From Jacaranda mimosifolia (Eukaryota; Streptophyta; Magnoliopsida; Lamiales; Bignoniaceae): a DNA stretch of 64,000 nucleotides. Below are positions 46,545 through 58,222 of the stretch, in pieces (positions within the stretch are counted from its first letter, which is position 1; every line of letters starts with the position of its first letter). The position numbers and the translations under genes were made by a program. The notes below the pieces were generated by a model. That model was given only the letters and a program-made list of their open reading frames with translations, did no database searches and was not told the origin of the DNA. The stretch covers positions 14,336,501-14,400,500 of the forward strand of contig CM032133.1 of NCBI GenBank assembly GCA_018894105.1, given 5' to 3'.

Positions 46545-47269
46545 CATGTGGAGCATGTTAGACTTGTCATAATGGTCCGCGACTAAAATCGTTCAGTACT
46601 TGAATTAGGTCGAGCAATAGGAGTGCAAGCAAGATAATAAGAGGGCTATTTGAGCTATAAGTGTGTAGCTATAGAATTTATGAGAGCATATATTTATAGT
46701 GGGAGGAAGTTAGCTGAAGCCAGAGGTCATGTTTAACTTGCCTCTAAAAGGGAAATAAACCCCTATCGAACCCATAGCGCAAAGCATATCTTCTGTGGGT
46801 CACGACTTAATAGTTTGGTTAGCCGTCTAGAGGTATTAAATGTTAAAAAGGCAATCACAATGCATGTTAGTTGACTACATACTTGACAGCATTTAATATG
46901 GAAGTAATGTTTGATGCTGAATCTGCCAAGCATTAAATGCGGTTGCCTATTTATTTGACAAGTAATTGTTTGACCAATAAAGGCAGAGAGTTGTCGATAT
47001 AGTCACTCCTCGACTTGGAGGCATTAAATAATTTATTGGTAACGATGATTGGCCTAGGGATGGCCAACTTATTGAACGAATCGAGTAGGTGGACATCCAA
47101 GACTATATAATAGTGATCGACATGTCGCTAGTCGACAAAAAGGGCACTTGCGGCAAGTGGCCGAAGACGGGTGCCCTCAATGAGAGTTCTCATGTTAGTC
47201 TTTTATTTTTGGGTTGATTATGTATCTTATCAAAGTCATTGTAATGTCAAGTGCTCAGGTCAGACCTAT
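46545..47269 (-). mobile_element. LTR-like segment related to 20733-21510
   Basis: A TATA signal on the minus strand (cccactataaatata, near 46690-46704), gcattaaatgcgg and gcatttaatatgg words, and gtcgac near 47131. No partner LTR is seen and its borders are unclear. Confidence 0.4.
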
Positions 47270-48258
47270 CCTATATTAGATATGAATTGAACTTCTTTAA
47301 AAAGTCTCCATTAATTGAAAATTACTCAATCTTCAGTCAATGTCTAGCACAAGCCTATGAAGCCTAACCAATTGGATGAATTAATTAGTGTGAACCTTTC
47401 TATTTATGATTGCCATGCAAATATGATCCTTCCATTTACTATCTCCCAAAAGAGGCTTATGGTAAGATATTTGTCTGTTGCCTAATAACCTTGATAACTA
47501 TGCATCTATTCTTGATGTGGAGTTCCAATTTATGACATTAACTTTGGAAAACTCCTTTCTCAAATTGTCATGCCACCTAGCACAAGTATTTCTCGGAATC
47601 GATCATCATAGAATATATAGGAGACCAACTTGTTCTTCATGATGAGCAAATAGATCATTTTTTGGAACTCACCAACCTCCATACATAGTTAGCATGTGCT
47701 AAACCTAAGCCCCAGGTGGCCCACTAAGTGGTCAGGGTGAAATCAAAGCATAAGGACATAAAAACAATGTTATCGTGGAACTTCAAGTCAAATGACTAAT
47801 TATATGCACTGTGTAAACTAGAGAATTTTCCATTAGCGACAAGCTACTTCGACTATCTATGGATTCTGTATGTGAGTCTTCAGTTAACTTGTTCTCTATC
47901 AAACACTCACTAACATGCATACATGTGTGGTACATGGATTGCCCATAAAATGGGGCAAATATCCAATATTTGGAATATGTATCGTTAGTGTAAATCTATC
48001 CGAATCTTAGATGCCCTGTCTCTAAGATTCTATGGATTGGAATATCTAAAATCATAACCATAGAGATTTGTTTCATGATCCCTATTATATGTGTGATCAA
48101 GTTCTATAGTCTTGTATGATTTTAGGGTTTCAATTAAATATATATGAAGAGTATCATAAAATGTATAAGATGAGATGGTAATTTATATAATATCATTTAA
48201 TCAAGATTGTCTCTAGTTTTACAGCCAATCTAAATGGCTACGGGATACTATTCCAACA
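47270..48258 (-). repeat. Minus-strand copia LTR fragment (LTR-III)
   Basis: It reads, on the minus strand, from tgttggaatagtatccc at 48258. It follows the same order as the LTR ending at 53576 (shared: aattggatgaattaattagtg, ctatctccc.aaag, gataactatgc, actagagaattttccatta). Truncated at the far end near 47270. Confidence 0.75.
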
Positions 48259-48578
48259 AATAAATCAAATTAAAATAAGTGTTCATCACACAAACATTTA
48301 ACTGCTAACAATTTGCATTGTTAAAGTCGCATAAACTTAGAAAAAAATAAAATAAAGTAAAATGTGGAATTTAAGCATGCCAAAGGGAGCTAGAACATCA
48401 AGAAAAAACTGAATAACAATTATCCAACAAAAACAGGGGATAATCAACACAAAACAACAAAATCGATGGGGATGCGTTGCTTCATTTGCACTAAGGTAGT
48501 AGCCCAACCGGCCAGTGCAATTATTGACTGCTTGCAGTGGCAAGCCATGGCCTGCATAGGATTGCTCTTGATACCATT
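48259..48578 (-). mobile_element. Short internal region with PBS
   Basis: Between two minus-strand LTRs lies only about 320 bp. Next to the right-hand LTR the minus strand reads tggtatcaagagcaat (48561-48576), a primer-binding site for initiator tRNA-Met, two bases from the LTR end. The open frame crossing this region has no recognisable product. No gag or pol is present, so this is a non-autonomous or recombination-derived unit. Confidence 0.65.
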
Positions 48579-51500
48579 TGAAGGTGATGGTGAAATTGAA
48601 AATCAAAGCAAGCAGTAACACAATAGAATTAAAAATAAAAATCAAACGGAATAATAATTTAATAATATCAATAATTCATAATCTAAACTTACCATCAGTT
48701 TGATCAACTTACGCCTGCGATTATTGGTTTGAAAGATGACAACGTTACCTTATAAGAATCTCTCAATTAGATGAAATATAAAAATCTTCAAGTTTGTGTC
48801 CTCCGTAAATTAGCCACTTCCAATCTCTAATGGAGGACCTTCTTTCTTTCAAGACTTCAATTTTCTCTTAAATTCCTCTTGGATTCACAGCTTAGTTCCC
48901 TAATATTTCCCCTCTAATGGTATCCACACGCCTTGAATCTCAAACAAAAGTCTCTAGATACAAGCTAGAATAAATCCAAAACATAGAAGAATTTAGAGAG
49001 GAATTTTGGAGAATAACAAAGCTAGATGGAAGAGAGGATTTTGGAGGGAAAAACAAAATGCAAACAATGTGAAAAAAGGGGTGCAAATGGCTATCCATGA
49101 TAGGGGGAGGATAGGGGTATTTATAGATCACATGATAGATTTTTGAAGAAGACTCTAGAGCATCTAGTCATACTAGCCATATTAACCATACTTCAAAGAT
49201 ATTTCTCCCTCCTCGTTGGTCCATTTGGGTGACACCTCATTTCCACATGGAATATTTATTAGCTTGAATTAAAAATTTCTTTTTTAATTTTTCAATCAAA
49301 TATTCTTACAATTTAAATGGACTATTCCATTTAAATTTTCTCTCCAAAAGTTAATTTTTCACTTGTTCCAATTAAATTGATCCTTTGATTTAATTGATCT
49401 AATTTAACTCATTAAGTTAGTAAGACTAATTTAACTTGTCACTAAAAGTGATGATGAAATCAAGGATCCATGTGAAACGGAAATTTAAAATTTAACTTGA
49501 ATTCATCAATCACAATAGGATAAACTTATGCCACTAATCTTGAATTTGAGAAGAGAGAAAGTTACCTTCATACTTTCTGTCAAAAGAAAGGATGAAAACC
49601 ATATCTCCTTGGATCCAATCCTCACCAAGTAGAAGCCTCTTCCTTGACAAAGGAACATGAAGTTCAGTCTCAAAAACCAACAAAAATCTGCTACAAATTT
49701 TTGTCCAAGACAAACACTCTAATACCTTAATTCCATGCTATAATGGAAGAATGTCTTCAAAAAGAAGTTTGGAGAGAGGATGAAAAAGAAAATAATTTGG
49801 AGGAGAGAGAAGAGAACGGGTTTTTGAAGGGACATATTTTTTATCACACTTTGGTGAATAAATGAGCATGTGGATAAGGTGGTCCCAAGGGGTATTTATA
49901 GTGTGGTCGTGAAGATTCTAGAGCATCTATTGCCTGAGATTCTTCCTCCACTTGATTAGACCACTTGGGTGTTGGAATAATGCCCTACAAGCCAATTAGA
50001 TTGGCATTGTAAACTATTTCACCTGTGATACGATCTTGATTGAGTGATATTCATTAAATGGCTATATTCATCTTATGCACATATTTGCTTCACTGGCATT
50101 TGGTTGAAGCCTTTAGTTCACACAAGACTACAAGACTTGGTCATGCACTAGGTGGTGATCATGGAATAAGTCTTACATGGTTGTGATCTTAAATATTCCA
50201 AGTCATATGATCTTATGAGACAGAACATCTAAGATCTGGATGGACTGACACTAACGATGCATAGATCCAAGGAGTTGGATATTGCTTTGTTCCATGAGCA
50301 ATCCCATATGAGACATGGATGCATGTTAGTGGGTGTTTGTTAGGGAAAAAGGCACTGAAAGCACTTGGAGAATCCACTAGATAGCCGAAGTGGCAAGTCA
50401 GTATTGACAAATTCTCCAACTTACGTTAGTGCATATAATTAGTCATTTGACCTGATGATCCATGGTAACCTTGTGTTTAGGTCCTCACGCTTTGACTCCT
50501 TTCTAGTCACTTAGCCGGTCATTCGGGATGATTGGGCATGAGATATTCAAACATGGAGGTTTGTGATATCTAAGATGGAATCTGACTCCTTGTCTTTGTG
50601 AAGGGCAAGTGCATCTCCTATGTATTTTATAATGATCAATTCCAATGAGTCATTGCGCAAGGCAGTATGACAATTTGAAAAAGGAATTTTCCAAGGATGA
50701 GATCATAAAGTGGAATCGAACATTAAGAATAAAGATATAGTATCGAGGCTATTAGGAAGCCGGCAAATATCTTGCCATAAGCCTCTTTCGAGAGATAAGA
50801 GATGGAAGAATCGTATTTGCATGGTACACGTAGGGTTATAATGGTTCTCCAGGAGCATTCATTTTGGCCAATTAGTTGGGCACCATGGGCTTGAGGTTGG
50901 ATATCAATCATGGAGATTGGGTACTCTTCAATTAATAGAGATTAATTGAATGGAGTCGATTAGTTTAAAGGAGTTTAAACTAAAATGAATATACGATATT
51001 CAAAAGCCACAAGGAATTGTGAGCCCATGTCCAATGAATGGTAGAACCTATCAGGTCACACACAAAAGCCAATTGCATTTCCTAAAAGATGGATGAATTT
51101 TTCTAAGTGTTAGAAACTTACTCCATGTGATCGATTTTGGGGTGACCGAAAATTTAGGAAAATTTAGGTTAATTTTGGCTTGATTAATTTAATTTTTAAA
51201 TTGATCAAATAATTTAAGGAGTTAAATTAGATCAATAAATAAGGAGTTAATTATTTAGTACCATATGACCATCAATAGGTCAAGTTACAGAGTTAAGTTA
51301 ACAAATCTTAGCTTAAAGAGTTAAGCTAACTAACTTAAGAGTTAAGGTAAGGATTAAATTAATTAAATTAAACACATTAAATTAAAGTGTTTAATTTAAT
51401 TAATGAGAAGAATCATTTTTTGGAGGGAAAATTCAAATGATAGGATCATTTTGGTGTAGCATTTAATTAATTTGAAATTATATTTCAAATGTAATTAAAA

Positions 51501-53576
51501 TGCATACAAAATTCAAATTAGATTTGAATTTGCCAACTTGCAAGACAAGTGGGCGGTCCCCCACCTTGAGAAAGGTGTGATGCCACCTTGGCATCACACT
51601 CCTCCCTCTATATATAGATATAGAGGTAAGGTGGGCGAAAATAACACAATTCATGTGAAGAATTAGATTCTCACATTTTCCCTCCTCCAAAGTGTTGCCT
51701 CATGAGTTGAGGCTCCCCTTCTCTCTTCTTCTCCAACCCATGAATCGGCCTTCAAGCTCTCATTTCTCCTCTCTATATCCAGCTAATATTTAGGAGAAAT
51801 TGGAAAAACCATTGGTGTGCGCATCATATTGATAGAGGCAAGACAATAGGATTGCTGTGCGTTGGAGATCCACCAGTCAGGGCAGCGACTTGGCGAATTT
51901 TTTCCAGGAGATCCAGAAGGAATTTTGATCTGAAATTTTCTCAGTAGCTTCATCAAAGAGTTAAGGATCTACTGGAATTTTTTTGGAATATTTGGAGACC
52001 TTTGGATCATGCAAAAGTTGCACCCTTCCAGCTGCGCCACTATTTGACAGATTCTGCATTGAAGAAGAGTTCTTCATCCTACCTTTGGATTTTGCTAGTC
52101 AAGGTAACTCTCCGTCCAAATCTGAATCCTAAGCATATTTAGATCCATGATTGCTTGTAAAGTACTAGTTTATTTAAGCTTTTGAAGTTTTATTCTTGGA
52201 TTCTAGTGCCTTACTTGCTTTCATTGGGTGCCACATCACCTATGACATGGAATTTTAATTGCACCAATTAAAATCTCTATTTTAATTGGTCAATTAATTA
52301 TTCTATATTTTAAATAGACTCTTCTATTTAAATCTTTCCTCCAAATGTTAATAAGTCTCTTCTACCAAGTAAACTAACTCTTTAATCTTATTGGTCTTAT
52401 TTAACAATTTAAATTAATTTCACTAATTTAACTCCTTCAATATATCAAATCATGGTGACTAATTAAACTTAGTCAATTTTTGCCTCCTCCAATTTGGCCA
52501 CTTCAATTGTCTAATCTTTAGATAATCTTTCCAAAGTCCCTAGATTGGTTCAAGGATTTTATATGACTCATTAGATTCATCAATTAATTAGACATGGGCT
52601 CGCAACTCTATAATTTAATTCAATATGAAATATCTCGATTAATTAAAACTCCATAGTTGATGTCCAACAATAAGCATATGGGGCCCAATCAATTGGATGA
52701 ATTAATTAGTGCGGACCTTTTCATGTACGATTATGGTGCAAATACATTCCCTTTGTTCCCTATCTCCCGAAAGAAGCTTAGGGTCAAGATATTTGCCGAG
52801 TCCCTAATAGCCTCAATAACTATGCTTTTATTCTTAATAAGCGATTTTAAATAACCTCATCTTTGGAAACTATATTTTTAAATTGTCATACTAACTTATG
52901 CAAGGATTTTTTAGAATCGCTTATACATAGGAGATCAAATTGTTCTTCACAACAAGCAAACATATCCTTTATTGGAACTCACCAATCTCCATACTTAGAT
53001 AGCTTGTGCTCAACATGTGTCCATGTGACCCGCTAGGTGGTCAGGACCAACGTCAAAGCCCAAGGACCTAAGTACAAGATTACTGTGGAACCTCAAGTTT
53101 AAGAACTAATTATACGCCTTATGATAAGCTAGAGAACTTTCCATTACCGACAAGCTAATTTAGCTATCTCATGGATTCTCTAACGGAGTCTTTAGCCAAC
53201 TTGTTCTCTAACATGCACCCACCAACGTATATCTATGTCACGCATATTAATTGTCCATGAAATTGGGCAATATATAACTCCTTTGAGTATGCATTGTTAC
53301 TACAAGTCTATCCGAATATTAGATATTTATTTCTATGATTCTAAATCTTGGAATATTTTAAAATCATGGTCATAGAAACTTATTCATGATCACCATCATA
53401 TGTATGGCCAAGTCCCATAATCTTGTGATTTTAGGGCTTCAATCAAATTTAATGTCAAGAATATCAAAAACACATAAGATGAAGATGTCCATTTATACAA
53501 TATCAATCAAATAAGATTGTTCTATATGTGTAGATATGCATGCCAATGTAATTTGATGTGGGGCATTATTCCAACA
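48579..53576 (-). repeat. Minus-strand copia LTR (LTR-II), split by a solo LTR
   Basis: It runs from tgttggaataatgcccc (minus strand, at 53576) to ..ccatcaccttca (48579). The stretch 49970-52228 is a later insertion; without it the length is about 2.7 kb. The proximal part is partly duplicated: 48740-49215 and 49560-49969 both carry gttacctt, a ggggtatttatag TATA region, a tctagagcatct block and a ccacttgggt block. On its right, copia RNase H joins it directly. Confidence 0.7.
49970..52223 (+). mobile_element. Plus-strand solo copia LTR (2254 bp) with perfect TSD
   Basis: It starts tgttggaataatgccc and ends ttacttgctttca. The pentamer ttggg lies immediately on both sides (49965-49969 and 52224-52228). 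It matches the copia-3 5' LTR (58223-60446) along its length. TATA-like ctctatatatagatatag is at 51603-51620. There is no internal region: it formed by LTR-LTR recombination. It sits in an LTR of the same family pointing the other way. Confidence 0.92.
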
Positions 53577-54272
53577 ATATCTTACTTGTCCTAAAGGAAA
53601 TTTTCCATGGTCTTTATGTCCATCTTCCCAAGATATCTCTCAAAGACCTTATATGTTATAGGTTCAGTTAGTAAAATTGCTATATTCTCTTCTAGGGCAA
53701 CTTTCTCTGCTCGAATGTCATCACTATCAATGATCTCACAACTTAAATGATACTGCCTTTATATGTACTTGGATCATTGCTGAGATTCCTTTTCCTTTAC
53801 TTGTGTAATAGCTCCATTTTTGTCACAATAGATAATAACCAGCTTCGCAATACTAGGCACTATAATTAATATATCTAACTCTTGGATAAAATTTGTCATC
53901 CAAACACCTTCTTTTGTGGCATTCGATGTCGCAATGTATTTTGCTTCAGTGGTAGAATCGGTCACGGTATCTTATTGGAACTTTTTCAATTTACTACCCC
54001 ACCATTAAGGCACAAAATAAATGCTAATATGAATTGAAGGTCATCCTCATCAAATTGAAAACTAGAATCTGAAAACCTTTTGAGTTTCAATTCTCCATTG
54101 CTGTAAATCAATAATAAATGTTTAGTTCTTGGAAACTAAAATTTAAAAACCTTTTGATCTTCAATTCTCCATCGTCCAAAATCAATAACAAATCTTTAGT
54201 TCTTCTTAAATACTTAAGGATCACGTTTACAACCTTCTAGTGACTTTCATCACAGTTAGATTAGTAGTAGCT
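53577..54272 (-). pseudogene. Minus-strand copia RNase H end
   Basis: Minus-strand motifs in order: DESH-KVVNVILKYLRRTKD (54200-54265), then the DSTTEAKYIATSNATKEGVW frame (53774-53965) with FIQELDI and VIIYCDKNGA, and then a 3' non-coding tail to the LTR at 53576. The frame is broken by stops. A 74-bp segment is duplicated in tandem (54060-54133 and 54134-54208). The sequence stops abruptly at 54272, where the gypsy element begins. Confidence 0.8.
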
Positions 54273-54989
54273 TGTAACACTTTGATATAATGTGTGGAGA
54301 AGTAGGATGAATCACAAGGCACCACTCAGATTGTGTAATAGCACTCATCTTTCTAGGAATCCACATAAGAGTTTAGAGCAACAGCAAGAAGATTTCTCTT
54401 CTTAGCAACAAGCTAAAGACACAAAATATGAGTTATATTCTTCAAAACAGTATGTTGAAACGATTACAAGAGGTGACCTTATGAAGCTTGGAACAACCTT
54501 CCAAGTGTACGATGACTTTAAGGTAGGACACACTAATCCTGACCTAGAAAATGTAAAAACTAATAAGGGTAGCTAGAAAATATTAAATAAAGCAAAACGG
54601 ACTCAGCAACTAAGAAATAAAGTAAAAAGAACCATTGAAATTAGTCTGAAACCAAGTGCCTTTTGATATTCCCAAAAGCAGCCATAACATCACATCGTTC
54701 TGACAGTCTTTAGTAATTTCATCATAACTCTCTGTAGAAAAATGCTTTTTAAGAACTGTTTAATGAGTTAGAAACCAGATACCCGTGGCATTCCAATAGT
54801 ATATAGCTTAACACCTATTTCCTCCACAATGAAAGCAGTTTATTCCAAGAAGTTGGTCACAAATCTATTATAACACCTTGAAAACTGATTCTAAGTGAAC
54901 CAATTGATGCAATATTTTTAGGCATGATTTTCTTGCGTAAATAGCTACTTTTTCTAACATGGACTCATATTTTTATCCTAGAATTAATC

Positions 54990-55260
54990 TTGAATTATTT
55001 TGGTGTCATTCTCTTTTGGTTGGAAAAGACTCTCCCTCGAGTCTGAATCAAACTCATATTCAAAATAAGGAAAAAGATCAACCACATTAAAGGCTGCCAG
55101 AACTCCATAGTCATCAAGAAATTTAATTTTATAAGTATTCTCACCAATTTTTTGTTGTACCTTGGAAGGACCATCAACTATAGGTTGTAATTTTTCATGT
55201 CGACCACGGGAAAAACGTTCTTGGTGAAGGTGAATCCAAATTAAACTAAGTCACCTTCCT
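54990..55260 (-). pseudogene. Gypsy integrase C-terminal segment
   Basis: Readable motifs: GPSKVQQKIGENTYKIKFL, then DDYGVLAAFNVVDLFPYFE in another frame, ending near 54990. This is the standard GPFxI..NAYxxxLP..Y.xxxTFNVxDLxPY region of plant gypsy pol. I cannot see a clear chromodomain after it. Confidence 0.7.
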
Positions 55261-55299
55261 TGAAAGCTGCCGGTTTTCGACACTTGCTGGCAATCCTTT

Positions 55300-56143
55300 G
55301 ATACTTCTCATTGTGCTTGAAAGTTTCTTGCCAAACCTACTCTTGCAACTTCTTGATGTAGTTAGCATAATCCTCTCTATCACTACTGAACTGAAGTACT
55401 AAGTAATTGGAAGTTGAGCTAAACCCAATAGAGAAATAGGATTGTTACCATAGACTATCTCAAAAGAGCTTCTCCCAATTATTTGGCTAGAAGATCGATT
55501 ATAAGAAAATTGAACTTCTGTAAAAAATATATTTCATTGCCGAATATTTTTACCAACTAAGCTTCTCAAAATATTCCTAAACTTCTATTAATAACCTCTG
55601 CTTGCCTATTTGTTTGAGGATGATCAGAAGAACTAAATTGAAGCTCAGTTCCAAGCTTCCTCTAAAGTGTGCACAAAAAATGATTCGTAAACTTTGGATT
55701 CCAATCAAGTAATGGTCTTTGGAATGCCATGAAGTCTCACAATTTCTTTAAAATAAAGATCAACAACGTGTTTCACATCAAAGTCCTGGTGCAAGGAACA
55801 AAATTTACCATTTTGGAAAATCAATCAATAACCACTATGATCGAATCTTTGTTCCTTTGAGTGCAAGGCAAACCAACCACAAAATCCATACTCACATCTT
55901 CCCACAAAGTTGCTGGAATTGGCTATGGAGTGTATAAACTAGTGTTTTGCCCATGACTTTTATCATTGTGACATGTTCTATACCTCTCAACATAATGCTT
56001 GACATCCCTTTCCATCCTAGGCCAATAAAAGTTTTCTTGAATAAGTTCAAAGTTTTATCTCTTCCAAAATGTCCAGCAAGACCTCCATTATGTGCTTCAA
56101 AAATAATTGCTTGTCTTAGAGAACTATTTTGAACACATAGCAA
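55300..56143 (-). pseudogene. Gypsy integrase
   Basis: The zinc-binding part is the frame 55892-56143 (LRQAIIFEAHNGGLAGHFGR). The core follows with [10 protein letters not shown], a [12 protein letters not shown] segment changed to [17 protein letters not shown], and SSSDHPQTNRQAEVINRSLG. The second catalytic Asp region (usually SDRD) reads LDWN, so the active site is damaged even apart from the stops. Confidence 0.8.
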
Positions 56144-56159
56144 CTTATCTTTGAAAAGA

Positions 56160-57420
56160 ACATAACTTTTATTTGCAAAGTGGATGGCAGAGAATATCTT
56201 TGACTAAGATCATCCACCACTTGATTAGAAACACTAGATTTATGCTTGATGACAAAATTGAAAGCTTGAGATACTCAACCCACATAGCATACTGAGAATT
56301 CAAGTACTTCAATGCTTTATGATCCGTGTAGAGAACAACCTCCTTGTGTAAAGATAATGTTTCTAATGATCCAAAGCACAAGCAATAGCAAAGAACTCCT
56401 TGTCATAGTAGAGTAATTATGACGAGAGTGGTTCAACATTTCACTGAAGAGAACAATGGAGTTGCCTTTTTCGCTAAGAACGACACCAATTCTCACATTT
56501 GAAACATCGCAATTAACTTCAAAAACTTTCTCAAAATCTAGTAGCTATAATATCGAAGTCTCTACAACCATTGTCTTAAGAAGATCAAAGCTCTTTTGTG
56601 AATTTTTTGTCCATCTAAAACTACAACTGCTCAAGCACTCAGTGATACGTGCTATTACATTACTAAAGTTTTTGATAAATCTGTGATAAAAGGAAACTAA
56701 GCCATAAAAACTTTGAATATCATGAATGGATTTAAGAGTTGGCTATGCTAAAATTACCTCAATTTTATTCCCATCCATCTTAATGCCTTCCAAACAAACA
56801 ACATATCCTAAAAAAGAGGGCTTGTTGAGAAGAAATGATACTTTATCACATTTGCATACAATTTTTGCTCTTTAGCACTTCAAATACTTATCGAAGATGA
56901 TTCAAATGTTCCTTCGGGCTATAGAGAAGAATATCATCAAAATAAACAACAACAAACTTCTCAATCAAAGGTTTAAAAATATAATTCATAAGCCACATGA
57001 AATAGAAAGGGCATTTAAAAAGCTGAATGGCATAACCAACCACTCGTAGAGATCATCTCTTGTTTTGAAAGCTATTTTTCATTCATCTCTGGGTTTCTTG
57101 CGAATTTGATGATAACCACTTCTAGAATCAATCTTAGAACTAATTTTAAAGCTATGAAGTTGAACAAAAAAGTTATCAAGATAGAGGACAAAAGGCAGTA
57201 CTTGATGGTGATTTTATTTGCCATTGCTATCAATGCATATATGCCAAGAACCATCATTTTTCGGCATAAGAAAAGGCTTGTACAACACATGAACTTTACT
57301 CTCTTGCACAAGGCCTTTAGATAAAAGTTCATTACCTTGTCGCTACAACTCTTTATGCTCTTTTGGATTCATCTTGTAAGTTGCCTTATTTAGAAGAGAA
57401 GTATCTGGAATTAAATCAAT
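56160..57420 (-). pseudogene. Gypsy reverse transcriptase and RNase H
   Basis: RT: NELLSKGLVQES and YKPFLMPKNDGSWHICID near 57250-57330. The catalytic YFDD box is at 56933-56944 in the context [15 protein letters not shown]. RNase H follows, with FEVNCDVSN near 56500 (where the family has CDAS), FSEMLN and TDHKALKYLNSQ at about 56280-56330. Frameshifts separate these pieces. Confidence 0.85.
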
Positions 57421-57432
57421 GCAATGTTGAAT

Positions 57433-58222
57433 TTATCGTATTCTCGTATTAAAGGGAGTCTGGGTAGAATTTCTTCGAGTACCATATCCTAAAATTCCTT
57501 CTGTAGCGACCATACCTACCACAAGATTCTTAATTTCTTCAAAAATCACCAAAGCAAAAGCCTCTATAGACTTACAAATCGCATTATCCACTTGAGATTT
57601 AGAGAGCAAATTCTTTCCCCCTCTTTTTAAAGGCTTAGGATCACTCTCCATCTTGGATGGCCCTAAAATAATTTTTTCACCATCTTTGATAAAAGAATAA
57701 GTGTTCTTCAAACTATTATATAAAGTTCTCCTATCATACTGCCAAGGTTTGCTAAGAAGCAAATGACAAGCATCCATTGGAACAACATCACATCAAACCT
57801 CATCTTTGTATTTACCAATGAAAACTTGAACAAGACATCTTTTATTTACTTTTACTCATTCCCCTTGCGAAGCCAAGATAACTTGTAGGGTGGAGGATGA
57901 TCCTCCATTTTCAATTTCAACTTTTCCAGCATTGTAGTAGCTACGACATTCTCACAACTTCCTCCATCAATGATGACATTACAAACTTTGCCATGAGAAG
58001 TACACCTAGTACGAAAAATATTGTTTTGGAGCCAAGAATAATATTCCATATAGGTTACACTGAGGCTATGACGAATGACTAAAGATTCTCCATGATCTTT
58101 GTAGATAATCTCTTGCTGTTCATCTAATTCATCATAGATAGGGACTGTTACATAAGGTTACTCATCAATTCTTCTTCTATAAGAGTGATAATCTTGCGAT
58201 TTGGACAATTTGCAATAAAGTG
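57433..58222 (-). pseudogene. Gypsy gag zinc-knuckle end and protease
   Basis: 58222-58180 encodes HFIANCPNRK, the second half of a CCHC knuckle whose first half lies beyond the copia-3 insertion. Protease follows: FRTRCTSHGKVCNVIIDGGS at about 57960-58030, with the usual D-[TSG] box as IIDGGS. MDACHLLLSKPWQYDRRT starts the 57433-57777 frame linking protease to RT. Confidence 0.85.

Larger units (their letters stand above)
54273..58222 (-). mobile_element. Ty3/gypsy retrotransposon, minus strand, truncated by copia-3
   Basis: Plus-strand order, right to left in the element: gag zinc knuckle, protease, RT, RNase H, integrase, C-terminal segment and a probable 3' LTR (54273 to about 54960, beginning tgtaacactttgatata). 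The 5' LTR and most of gag are not in this part because copia-3 interrupts it at 58222. All domains contain stops or frameshifts. Confidence 0.85.

Noticed and set aside
48337..48645. 102-codon minus-strand ORF
   Set aside because: It begins in the LTR and reads through the PBS and the short internal region; no domain.
52657..52854. 65-codon plus-strand ORF resembling the minus-strand ORF at 50723-50911
   Set aside because: The similarity exists because both lie in LTRs of one family in opposite orientations; it is non-coding.
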